The notes beneath the pieces were generated by a model. That model was not told where the DNA came from, did no database searches, and worked only from the letters and a program-made list of their open reading frames with translations. Below are positions 31,096 through 39,157 of a stretch of DNA of 64,000 bases, piece by piece; within the stretch, counting starts at the first letter, position 1; every line of letters begins with the position of its first letter. The translations under genes and the position numbers were made by a program. The stretch is from Amphritea pacifica (GTDB lineage Bacteria; Pseudomonadota; Gammaproteobacteria; Pseudomonadales; Balneatricaceae), in assembly GCF_016924145.1 (NCBI RefSeq), contig NZ_JAFFZO010000027.1, positions 1 through 64,000 on the forward strand, given 5' to 3'.

Positions 31096-33071
31096 GGTTT
31101 GACTCCCAACTGATGTTGTTTTTTAGCAGCCCAGGCTTTCAGCAGGCTGTCTGAGATCAGTGCGATTGCGGCGATACCTAAGCCGGCAATGATTCCGTTG
31201 CCCGTTTCGGCGCGCGTCAGTGCAATATAAACTTCCTGGCCCAGATCACGGGTCCCGACCAAGGCAGCAATAACCAGCATGGAAAGCGCCATCATAATGG
31301 TCTGGTTCAATCCCAGCAGCAGAGTGGGATATGCCGACGGAATTTTGACATGGCGGAATACCTGTGTCGGAGTACAACCGGCCATGATGGCTGCTTCGAT
31401 ACGACTTTCCGGTACGCTTCGCAGACCATGAATGGTATAGCGAATCGCCGGAGCGATGGCGTAACAGGCGATGGCAATCAGCGCCGAAAAATCACCGTTA
31501 CGAAATAGCATGACCGCCGGTAACAAATAGATAAACGTCGGTAGTGTTTGCAGTGTGTCCAGTAGCAGTGACGCAGGTTTGAGCAACCGTGGGCTGGAGG
31601 CGATATAAACCCCAAACGGAAAACCAATAAGAACTGCGATGACGACCGAACACGCGGTCAGGTAAACGGAAATCATGGCCGCTTCCCAGAATCCAGATAC
31701 CGCAATAAATGCCGTCATGCCCATTACTATTGCTGCAAGGCGAATACCCGACAGAACATAGGCAATACCACCGAGTGTCAGCAGCACTAACACAAATGGC
31801 AGTTCAACCAGAAAGTCCCGAAAGGGGTTCATGATATGAAGCAGTGAAAAATTACGCAGTGCTTCCATCTGGTCAAAGAAGTGCTGATTGATAAAGCTGA
31901 TCGACTCATTCCAGAAAGGCGCAGTGGAGAGCATCATTTTTTCGGGCCAGAACTGAAGTGCCGGTAGCAGGAAACTGGCCCCAGTCGCTCCGAAAATAAT
32001 TAACAGATATAACCATGGCCGGGGTGAACGAACCTCATGGTTTAGTCCGGCGCTTTGTCTTCTCGCAGCCGCCTGAGTGATGCGATCAAGAATGACCGCG
32101 AGTACTACGATGCCCATACCCGCCTCTAATCCGCCACCGATATCGAGGCGACGCAGCGCCCGCAATACATCGTAGCCGAGGCCGCCGGCGCCGATCATTG
32201 ATGCGATAATAACCATGTTCAATGACATCATTACGACCTGATTCAAGCCAACGGTCAGCATCGGCAGTGCTGCTGGCAGTTCGACTTTCCACAGCAGTTG
32301 TCGTTTGGTGGAACCGGCAATTTCACCATATTCACGGATTTCAGTTGGCACCGATTTTAATGCCAGAACTGTGGCATGAACCATCGGCGGCAATGCGTAC
32401 AAAACAGTGGCAAGCAACGCCGCGCTGGGGCCATAACCAAATAGCAACAGGGTCGGCACCAGGTAGGAAAAGATCGGCACTGTTTGCATGACATTCATAA
32501 CAACGCGTGATGCGATTTCAACCTTTTCGGCCCGGTATGAAGCTATGCCAATGAACAGGCCAAGTCCGGCTGCTACGATGACGCACATGATGACACTGGC
32601 CAGAGTTGTCATCGCGTGCTGCCACAGACCGAAAAACACCAGGTAAGCAGTGCCGATAGCTGATAGCCAGGCCAGTCGGCGGCCACCGAGAAAATAGGAA
32701 TACAAAACCAGCGCAGAGGAAAGTCCCAACCAGGATAGCGGTGGCATCAGCTGATGCTTGTTAAATCCGGCACCGGTGACGATGCCATCGGCCAGGAGCA
32801 TGTTCAGCGCTGTAATTGGCCAGTTGACCAGCTCAGCAAAATTGCGGGTAATGGTTTGAACGGTCAGACTGCCGATACTGGCTTCGCGAGCGAACCAGTT
32901 CAGTGCGTTACCGGCCCAATCGGACAGCGGCAAAATCATAAACTCAGGAATGCTGCGTAAGTTGGTACCGAATAACGACACGGAGTTAGAGCTGATCGCG
33001 AATAAGACTAATACCAACAGAACAAACACCAGCCACGGTGTGTGCATGGCAAAACGCATAGCCTTTATCAT
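31092..33071 (-). CDS. Fused double ABC permease, betaine/choline type
   Basis: A 659-residue membrane protein with two full BPD-type permease domains in one chain. The first EAA loop is in GEIAGSTKRQLLWKVELPAALP, followed by GLNQVVMMSLNMVIIASMIGAGGLG; the second in AAIMAGCTPTQVFRHVKIPSAYP, followed by GLNQTIMMALSMLVIAALVG. The similarity of the two halves shows internal duplication. Normal ProW/OpuAB proteins have one such domain and work as homodimers, so here one chain may make the whole channel. The ATG at 33071, with AAGGA upstream, is chosen over 33131. Confidence 0.85.
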   Translation of the reverse strand: MIKAMRFAMHTPWLVFVLLVLVLFAISSNSVSLFGTNLRSIPEFMILPLSDWAGNALNWFAREASIGSLTVQTITRNFAELVNWPITALNMLLADGIVTGAGFNKHQLMPPLSWLGLSSALVLYSYFLGGRRLAWLSAIGTAYLVFFGLWQHAMTTLASVIMCVIVAAGLGLFIGIASYRAEKVEIASRVVMNVMQTVPIFSYLVPTLLLFGYGPSAALLATVLYALPPMVHATVLALKSVPTEIREYGEIAGSTKRQLLWKVELPAALPMLTVGLNQVVMMSLNMVIIASMIGAGGLGYDVLRALRRLDIGGGLEAGMGIVVLAVILDRITQAAARRQSAGLNHEVRSPRPWLYLLIIFGATGASFLLPALQFWPEKMMLSTAPFWNESISFINQHFFDQMEALRNFSLLHIMNPFRDFLVELPFVLVLLTLGGIAYVLSGIRLAAIVMGMTAFIAVSGFWEAAMISVYLTACSVVIAVLIGFPFGVYIASSPRLLKPASLLLDTLQTLPTFIYLLPAVMLFRNGDFSALIAIACYAIAPAIRYTIHGLRSVPESRIEAAIMAGCTPTQVFRHVKIPSAYPTLLLGLNQTIMMALSMLVIAALVGTRDLGQEVYIALTRAETGNGIIAGLGIAAIALISDSLLKAWAAKKQHQLGVKP

Positions 33072-33119
33072 AGGACGTTCCTTAATCGCACTGCGGCGAT
33101 TGCAAGGTGACAAGACAAT

Positions 33120-33149
33120 CTGTAATGCCATTGGAAGATGGCATTACAG
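33120..33149 (-). promoter_or_regulatory. Intercistronic hairpin between binding-protein and permease genes
   Basis: CTGTAATGCCAT and ATGGCATTACAG form a perfect 12-bp stem with a six-base loop, in the 94-bp gap between the binding-protein stop and the permease start. No U-run follows. Such hairpins stabilise the upstream message or cause partial termination, giving more binding protein than permease. Confidence 0.65.
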
Positions 33150-33165
33150 TAACGAGAATACAGGC

Positions 33166-34125
33166 TTAATTAGCCGCGCAGCTCGCCCAGCTACGCCAGG
33201 TTTTCTCGTTGTCTCTGGCCCACTGCATGGCGACGTCTTCGACCTCTTTGCCCTCGACATCAACCTGATACACCAGATCGCTGATAGTGGCATTGTCCAT
33301 CTTGAAGTTACGAACCATATCGTATGCGCATGGCCAGATTGTCTCGCCTTCGGCCCAGCCCATTTTCTTGATCCAGCCTTCGGGTTTGCCGCAATCATAG
33401 GTGGCGTCTTTATTTGGTCCCCAGGAGGCGTCGCTGGTGCATTCAGGTGTGTTGGCCGGGAATTTTACAAATTCACCTTCGAACGCTTTTGAAACCCAGT
33501 TTGGTTCATACACCCACAGAATAATTGGTGCTTTTCTCTCATACGCGGCTTTCAGCTCGGCGGTTAAACCCGCGTCAGTTCCGGCATGCACCACTTCAAA
33601 GGGCAGATCCAGCGCCGCGACACGCTCTTCATCGTTACCGCCCCAGCTGACCGGAGCACTCAGGTAGCGGCCTTTTGGTGCAGTGTCTGCAGTGGCAAAC
33701 GCCGCCGCGCAGTCCTGCAACGCTTTCCACTCGGGTAAGCCCGGACAGCGTTCTTTCATATATAGTGGATACCACCAGTCCTCTTTCGCGTGCATACCGG
33801 TTTCACCCAGATCGAGCACCTTGCCGGTTTTGATTGAGCTAGCCAGTGCTGCTTCCTGAGTGGTCTGCCAGGTTTCCAGGGCAATGTGCAAATCGCCGTA
33901 TTCAAAACCCGGGTAGCGCGCTGAGTCGTCGGCGATGACTTTCTCAACATTATAGCCGTAGGTGGACAGAATAATATTCATAATTTCAGTGTTGATCAGC
34001 ATGGAGGTCCAGTCCGCCACCATTAATTTGATCGGTTGTTTCGATTCGGGTGTGAATGCTTGTGCCCCCTGAGAAACACTCAGGATAACTGCACTTGAAA
34101 CAATTGAGGCGATTAGCTTTTTCAT
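33166..34125 (-). CDS. Glycine betaine-type substrate-binding protein (OpuAC family)
   Basis: A 319-residue periplasmic protein with a signal peptide (about 1-23, MKKLIASIVSSAVILSVSQG, cleavage after AQA). The mature part begins the OpuAC fold: IKLMVADWTSMLINTEIMNIILSTYGYNVEKV region. Several tryptophans (EDWWYPLY, APVSWGGND, WVYEPNWVS) could build the aromatic cage for a trimethylammonium-like group. Cysteines (ERCPG, LQDCAA, PECTSD, YDCGKP) suggest disulphides. The exact ligand is not identifiable; the two dehydrogenases hint at a compound used as a nutrient rather than only as an osmolyte. Confidence 0.85.
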   Translation of the reverse strand: MKKLIASIVSSAVILSVSQGAQAFTPESKQPIKLMVADWTSMLINTEIMNIILSTYGYNVEKVIADDSARYPGFEYGDLHIALETWQTTQEAALASSIKTGKVLDLGETGMHAKEDWWYPLYMKERCPGLPEWKALQDCAAAFATADTAPKGRYLSAPVSWGGNDEERVAALDLPFEVVHAGTDAGLTAELKAAYERKAPIILWVYEPNWVSKAFEGEFVKFPANTPECTSDASWGPNKDATYDCGKPEGWIKKMGWAEGETIWPCAYDMVRNFKMDNATISDLVYQVDVEGKEVEDVAMQWARDNEKTWRSWASCAAN

Positions 34126-34217
34126 GTTCGTAGACTCCACTTATTGGATTTTTTGTGATGTTGCGTCTGTTTCGAGATCATTAATGCTGTGTGTATAAAT
34201 GAGCCGTACCGCAGGGG

Positions 34218-35006
34218 TCAGCCTTTGGCATACCAGCCGTTATCCACATAAAGTGCCGTTCCGTTTACGAAACTGGCATCATTGCTGGCCAGATAAAGCG
34301 CCGCTGAAGCGACCTCTTCGGCTTCGCAGATTCGAACCTGAGCCATCTCCAGTTCTGAGGAATCCCAGTTTTGGCCCAAATCGTCTAATTCATCAATTTC
34401 GCGCAGACCGTGTGCGGTTTTGACAAAGCCCGGGCAAACGGCATTGCAGCGAATGCCGGCGTCGCGATACTCAATGGCAATTGAGCGTGCCAGCTGCAGG
34501 ACAGCCCCTTTGGACATGCAATATAGAGACTCCAGGGCAAAGCCTTTCTCACCTCCAATGGACGAGGTTATAACGATGGATCCGCCACCATTTTCAACCA
34601 TGTGCGGTACGATACGGCGGCAGACAAGGAAAGCAGATTTCACATTGATGTCCATCAGCCTGTCATAATCGGCTTCCGTGGATTCATGCAATGGTTTGAC
34701 GATGATAGTACCTGCGTGGTTAAACAAGGTATCCACCACGCCATACACTTCGAGAACGGCCGCGAATGCCTGGTCGACGGACTGAGCGTTTGACACATCG
34801 CAATGTACAAACAGCGCGTCACCACCCATCTTCCGGATCTCTTCGGCGGTATTGCTGCCGGCTTCTTTCTGAATGTCCAAAATTGCAACCCGTGCTCCTT
34901 CTTCAGCAAACAGTAGTGATGCAGCGCGACCAATTCCGCTGGCACCGCCAGTGATGACCGCAGTTTTTCCAGCCAGGCGACCTGTTTTATTGTTATTTAT
35001 GCTCAT
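34218..35006 (-). CDS. Short-chain dehydrogenase/reductase (copy 2)
   Basis: A 262-residue SDR, first gene of the transport operon. NAD(P) motif TGGASGIGRAAS, DVSNAQ, LFNHAG instead of NNAG, serine in VITSSIGG, YCMSKGAV as YxxxK, then PGFVKTAHG and GTALYVDNGWYAKG. It is a clear paralogue of copy 1 (28964-29737). The two may act on successive or stereo-isomeric alcohols from the same imported compound. It ends 92 bp before the binding-protein gene; no separate promoter is obvious in that gap. Confidence 0.82.
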   Translation of the reverse strand: MSINNNKTGRLAGKTAVITGGASGIGRAASLLFAEEGARVAILDIQKEAGSNTAEEIRKMGGDALFVHCDVSNAQSVDQAFAAVLEVYGVVDTLFNHAGTIIVKPLHESTEADYDRLMDINVKSAFLVCRRIVPHMVENGGGSIVITSSIGGEKGFALESLYCMSKGAVLQLARSIAIEYRDAGIRCNAVCPGFVKTAHGLREIDELDDLGQNWDSSELEMAQVRICEAEEVASAALYLASNDASFVNGTALYVDNGWYAKG

Positions 35007-35564
35007 TTCCCCATTCTCGCTGTATTGGTTTAATGGTCTGTTCTATATACCAATACGCTTGTCGGGAGAGAGTGTCAACACATGAAGAGTAAAAAGTGGA
35101 TGTTTTTTCACCGATCCAGCGCTGGGTTTAGTAGCTGTTTTCTCGGCGGTGGGTGGCAGACATCGGTTTGTCTTCAGAGGTATTTGGCGAATGACGCGTC
35201 GTTAAGTCTGCAGAAGTCAGTCTCTTTAACATTCACCCGGCAGCAGCCTTCGTCGGAATATGGGCCGCAGCCATAGGGCTTTAGAATCAGATTGTCAGAT
35301 CTGCACATCATCTGACGGAATTGGAGACTGCCATACTGTTATGTACAGGGGGGGACGCGAAGAGTACCAAATCAACACTACGCCGCCGGATAAGTCCCGG
35401 TGATTTCTCAGGTAAATAACGGATCAGTCAGGAGTAACGTGTGTGACATTGTGTTTTTCTTGGATCTCATGTAAAACCGGTGGGGCAACACAGTACAGAA
35501 CAAGCCCTCTGAATAGAGGGGTGAATTAACCTGTTTGTACACCAGGATAATATATAATCCTATC
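35007..35564. other. Intergenic region before the minisatellite
   Basis: About 560 bases with the probable promoter of the transport operon near 35010-35060 (minus strand) and no convincing gene. AGCCCTCT-GAAT-AGAGGGG near 35503-35520 is a small hairpin without a U-run. Confidence 0.4.
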
Positions 35565-35690
35565 GGTGTTCTTGGTGTTCTTGGTGTTCTTGGTGTTCTT
35601 GGTGTTCTTGGTGTTCTTGGTGTTCTTGGTGTTCTTGGTGTTCTTGGTGTTCTTGGTGTTCTTGATGTTCTTGGTGTTCTTGGTATCTGT
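35565..35690. repeat. 9-bp minisatellite GGTGTTCTT, about 13 copies
   Basis: The nonamer GGTGTTCTT repeats without interruption from 35565 to 35681, with one variant copy (GATGTTCTT at 35664), then degrades (GGTATCTGT). In the six frames it reads as GVL or RTP triplet repeats, which explains spurious open frames. It lies between divergent minus-strand units and just before the end of the LysE-type gene. Such arrays vary in copy number by slippage. Confidence 0.95.
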
Positions 35691-35708
35691 GGTAAACATA
35701 CATTCCGG

Positions 35709-36323
35709 CTAGCGGATAAACACCAGACTTCCTGCGCTGATAAACAGCCCGCCACAGACGCGGTTAAAGCGGCGGATATTGCGCTGCTTTTTCAGGGCCG
35801 GTGCCAGCACCCGGGCGGCCAGGCCGTATCCCAGTTTGCTGATCAGATCGAGGACACACCAACTGATCGACATAATCAGTAGCTGGGTCAGTAGTGGACT
35901 TTCCTGAGTCATAAACTGCGGCAGAAAGGCAACAAAGAAGAGAATATCCTTGGGGTTACTGATACCCAGCGTAAATGCCCGCCGGAACATCACTCCGCGA
36001 CCACTGTTACTCGCCGTTTCATTCTTGCCGCTTGTCTGACCGGCATCACGCCAGGCGCGGTAACCCAGCCAGATCAGGTAGGCGGCACCGCAATAACGTA
36101 GCAGGGTAAACAGTTGCTCTGAGGCCAGTAGCAATGCCCCCAGTCCGGTGGCCGAGGCGATCAGTAGAATCAGGGAGGCACTGACACCGCCTAAAAATGC
36201 CGGATAGCTGCGGCGGATGCCAAAATTCAGACTGTTGGCCATCATCAGTAGCGATAGCGGGCCGGGGATCAGGATTACCAGCAGGGCGGCAGAACAGTAA
36301 AGTAGCCAGGTGTCCAGGGTCAT
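35709..36323 (-). CDS. LysE/RhtB-family exporter
   Basis: A 204-residue inner-membrane protein with five to six hydrophobic helices and the family signature [24 protein letters not shown] (near residues 15-38), then [12 protein letters not shown] and [21 protein letters not shown]. Members export amino acids or homoserine lactones; the substrate here is unknown. It ends 19 bp from the minisatellite. Confidence 0.85.
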   Translation of the reverse strand: MTLDTWLLYCSAALLVILIPGPLSLLMMANSLNFGIRRSYPAFLGGVSASLILLIASATGLGALLLASEQLFTLLRYCGAAYLIWLGYRAWRDAGQTSGKNETASNSGRGVMFRRAFTLGISNPKDILFFVAFLPQFMTQESPLLTQLLIMSISWCVLDLISKLGYGLAARVLAPALKKQRNIRRFNRVCGGLFISAGSLVFIR

Positions 36324-36354
36324 CTGTTTCTCTTAGGTTATTGAGTCAAGAAAA

Positions 36355-36378
36355 GGCCCTTCCTGAGAAGGGAGGGCC
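36355..36378 (-). terminator. Terminator downstream of the AzgA-type permease gene
   Basis: GGCCCT...AGGGCC is a hairpin followed on the minus strand by TTTTCTT, 30 bp after the permease stop codon. The interior is somewhat imperfect. Confidence 0.65.
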
Positions 36379-36408
36379 GGTTAAAGCTGATCAAAAATTA
36401 AGCGCACT

Positions 36409-37857
36409 TTATGGCAGGAAGATAAACTTTGCAACGAATATCGCGGTCAGTGCCCAGACTCCGGTGGAGATGCTGGATGCCTTACCGGTCGCCACTTTCA
36501 TAAAGGTGTAGGTGACAAAACCGATGGCGATGCCATTAGCAATGGAGAAGGTCAGTGGCATCATGATGGTGGTCATCAGCGCGGGGGCAAATTCGGTCAG
36601 GTCATCCCAGTCGATACTGGCCAGTGAGCCCATCATCAGCATCGCGACATAGATCAGAGCACCATCCACCGCAAAGCCTGGCAGCATCTGCGCCAGCGGC
36701 AGCAGGAACAGCCCCAGCAGGAACAGGATACCGATCACCACAGCGGTGAGACCGGTACGGCCACCGGCGGCAACCCCTGCTGCAGACTCAACATAGGAGG
36801 TGACCGGAGGGCAGCCAAACGCGGTACCGATAACCGAAGAGATAGAGTCGGCTTTCAGCGATTTGTCCAGCCCCTCGATTTTACCGTTTTCATCCTGCAG
36901 GTTGGCTCGCTGAGCAACCCCCATCAGGGTGCCGGCGGTATCAAAGATATTCACGAACAGGAAGGTGATAATCACCGGAATCAACGCGACATCCAACGCG
37001 CCGATAATATCCAGCTGCATAAAGACCGGTCCGAGATCACTAAAGTTGGGTACCGCGATCAGGCCGTTTTCAGGCCAGGCCATAAAGCCAGAGGCGGGTG
37101 CTCTGTCTGAGGTCACACTGAAAAATTCATGGGGAAGTACTGCCGACATCAGGAAGGCGATCGCAGTGGTAATGGCGATACCTATAATGACTGAACCGAA
37201 GACACGGCGATAGCTGAGGATACATATAAGCAGAAAGCTCAGCAGTCCCAGCGCGGGGGCTTCCGGACCGAAGGGACCAAAGCCGAAGTGGGTCAGGTCT
37301 GCCAGGGCGACCACATTGTCGGAGTTGGGCACAATCAGGCCGGTAAAGCGCAGGCCGATAAAGCCGAGGAACAGCCCCACACCGGCGGTCATTGCCAGAC
37401 GCAGACTCAGGGGAATACTTTCCAGCATCCACTCTCTTAAACGGGTGATACTCATCAGCACGAACAGCACCCCGGAGAGGAATACCGCCCCCAGGGCGAT
37501 CTGCCAGCTGTAGTTCATCTCCAGCACAACGGTAAAGGTAAAGAAGGCGTTCAGGCCCATGCCCGGTGCCAGACCAATAGGCCAGTTGGCATAAAGCCCC
37601 ATAAAAATAGTCGCAATCGCCGCACCGATACAGGTGGCGAGAAACAGACCATCAAACGGCATGCCTGTTTTCGACATGATGATGGGGTTAAGAAACATAA
37701 TATAGGACATGGTGACGAAGGTGGTCAGGCCTGCGATCATCTCTGTCCGAAGATTGGTTTTATGTTCGCTGAGTTTAAAAAAACGGTCCAGAAACGTGCG
37801 CTTTTGCGACGCCGACGGTGAATCCATCGTGGCGGTATCGAGTTGTATGTTTTCCAC
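36409..37857 (-). CDS. AzgA-type NCS2 purine permease (adenine/guanine/hypoxanthine)
   Basis: A 482-residue permease with about 12 to 14 membrane helices. It belongs to the AzgA/AdeP/GhxP branch: TEMIAGLTTFVTMSYIMFLNP, GLAPGMGLNAFFTFTVV, FLFVNIFDTAGTLMGVAQ and FGCPPVTSYVESAAGVAAGGRTGLTAVV are hallmark segments. It imports purine bases by proton symport. A perfect TTGTATACAA lies 144 bp upstream, matching the purine operator set. Which base it prefers cannot be read by eye. Confidence 0.88.
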   Translation of the reverse strand: MENIQLDTATMDSPSASQKRTFLDRFFKLSEHKTNLRTEMIAGLTTFVTMSYIMFLNPIIMSKTGMPFDGLFLATCIGAAIATIFMGLYANWPIGLAPGMGLNAFFTFTVVLEMNYSWQIALGAVFLSGVLFVLMSITRLREWMLESIPLSLRLAMTAGVGLFLGFIGLRFTGLIVPNSDNVVALADLTHFGFGPFGPEAPALGLLSFLLICILSYRRVFGSVIIGIAITTAIAFLMSAVLPHEFFSVTSDRAPASGFMAWPENGLIAVPNFSDLGPVFMQLDIIGALDVALIPVIITFLFVNIFDTAGTLMGVAQRANLQDENGKIEGLDKSLKADSISSVIGTAFGCPPVTSYVESAAGVAAGGRTGLTAVVIGILFLLGLFLLPLAQMLPGFAVDGALIYVAMLMMGSLASIDWDDLTEFAPALMTTIMMPLTFSIANGIAIGFVTYTFMKVATGKASSISTGVWALTAIFVAKFIFLP

Positions 37858-38000
37858 AACTTTAACTCCTGATTTGGGGTGTCACCCATTTTATTTTTAT
37901 GGAGGCAGTCAACGGAAGGGGTAGCTGCCGGGTTGTTGTGTTTCATTCCCTGGAAATATAACGCGTCCTGAGTAATATTGTGCTTGTATTCATGCTATAA

Positions 38001-38010
38001 TTGTATACAA
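38001..38010. promoter_or_regulatory. Perfect TTGTATACAA operator before the AzgA-type permease
   Basis: TTGTATACAA stands 144 bp upstream of the permease start, in the region shared with the divergent GntR gene. Immediately beside it (38013-38032) lies AAGTCAACCTAAAAGTCAGG, with two AAAGTCA-type repeats similar to the element at the xdhA promoter. Confidence 0.6.
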
Positions 38011-38178
38011 AAAAGTCAACCTAAAAGTCAGGTTTTTGGATTCTGCTAGTTTTATTATATGAAATTGTTTTGTCAGCCGGGTATCGAACGTAGCAGAGAA
38101 ACCGCTGGAACAGAGGTTGAATCAGCCTGTCTGAACAGACCCTGATGCGATGAGGTTGAGGGAAGCATAAAATTGATT

Positions 38179-38209
38179 ATGTGTACAAAATAACCACTTT
38201 TGTGTACTA
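38179..38209. promoter_or_regulatory. Two imperfect operator copies before the GntR gene
   Basis: ATGT-GT-ACAA (38179-38188) and TTGT-GT-ACTA (38200-38209) are spaced 21 bp, two helical turns. They lie 80-110 bp upstream of the GntR start and fit autoregulation by that protein. Confidence 0.5.
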
Positions 38210-38290
38210 TCGAATCACGTTTATGATCAAAACGTTATGGCTGTTTTTCGATCTGCTTTTGACCGCTAACCCGGAGTTAATGAGGCTTAA

Positions 38291-39019
38291 ATGAGTCAGA
38301 TATCTGAGCTAAAAAAGAGTGATACCAAAAGGGACGGTAAAAAGACCCAGGATGATATTGTCTACGCACATATCTTTGATGCGATTCTGGAACAGCGCCT
38401 CTCTCCCGGCACTAAGCTGAATGAGGAATCATTGGGTGAAATCTTTGGTGTCAGCCGCACCATTATTCGTCGTGCGCTATCTCGCCTGGGATATGAGCAG
38501 GTGGTGGTTTTAAGGCCTAACCGTGGTGCCGTGGTGGCTTGTCCGAGCATCGAAGAGGCCCGGCAGATCGTGTTTGCCCGCCGGGTGGTCGAGAAGGCGG
38601 TTATGGAGCTGGTGTGTGATAATGCCCAGAAGAAACAGTTGGAGCAACTGAGACAGATGGTGCGGGATGAGCAGGCCTGCTTTGATCGTGGTGACCGGGG
38701 CGCGGGTATCCGGTTGTCCGGCGAGTTTCATCTGTTGCTGGCAGAGATTGCAAATAATCCACCGCTGCTGAGTTTTCAGCGCAGTCTGGTGTCGCTCTGT
38801 TCACTGATTATTGCCCAGTATGAAAGTGGCGCAAAGTCTCACTGTTCCTATGATGAGCACTTTGAGCTGATCGATGCCATTGCCGGGAAAGACAAGCCCC
38901 GGGCGGTAAGCCTGATGATGCATCATCTGGATCATATTGAGGAGAAGCTGAGTCTGGATGATGAGATCGCTACCGATGATCTGAAGGCGATCTTCTCCCA
39001 TGTACGTAATCCGAGATGA
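38291..39019 (+). CDS. GntR-family regulator, probable purine-catabolism repressor
   Basis: A 242-residue GntR protein: winged helix about residues 22-90 (LNEESLGEIFGVSRTIIRRALSRLGYEQVVVLRPNRGAVV) and an FCD ligand domain (about 95-225) with the metal-type residues in GEFHLLLAEIA and DEHFELIDAI. It lies between the purine permease and the guaD-xdh operon. GntR/FCD proteins bind short palindromes with TTGTnnACAA-like cores, which is the recurrent motif of this window. It is therefore the best candidate to bind those sites; this is inferred from context. Confidence 0.8.
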   Translation: MSQISELKKSDTKRDGKKTQDDIVYAHIFDAILEQRLSPGTKLNEESLGEIFGVSRTIIRRALSRLGYEQVVVLRPNRGAVVACPSIEEARQIVFARRVVEKAVMELVCDNAQKKQLEQLRQMVRDEQACFDRGDRGAGIRLSGEFHLLLAEIANNPPLLSFQRSLVSLCSLIIAQYESGAKSHCSYDEHFELIDAIAGKDKPRAVSLMMHHLDHIEEKLSLDDEIATDDLKAIFSHVRNPR

Positions 39020-39105
39020 TTGCTGGTTTCTCACGCTTGTCGAGCTCTGCGGTTAAGTATTGTTAACGCTTTGCTACAGCGGGCATGGGGTTAACCGCAG
39101 AATGT

Positions 39106-39141
39106 AAAAAAGGCTGATCTTTTTCGAATCAGCCTTTTTTA
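39106..39141. terminator. Bidirectional terminator between GntR and guaD
   Basis: AAAAAAGGCTGAT and ATCAGCCTTTTTT form a strong stem with A and U tracts. It serves the plus-strand GntR gene and the minus-strand xdh-guaD operon. Confidence 0.88.
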
Positions 39142-39157
39142 TTCTCAACGGCAGTGT

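Noticed and set aside
35408-35882. Frames coding for RTP or GVL repeats
   Set aside because: They are translations of the 9-bp minisatellite; the plus-strand one runs into the reverse of the LysE-type gene.
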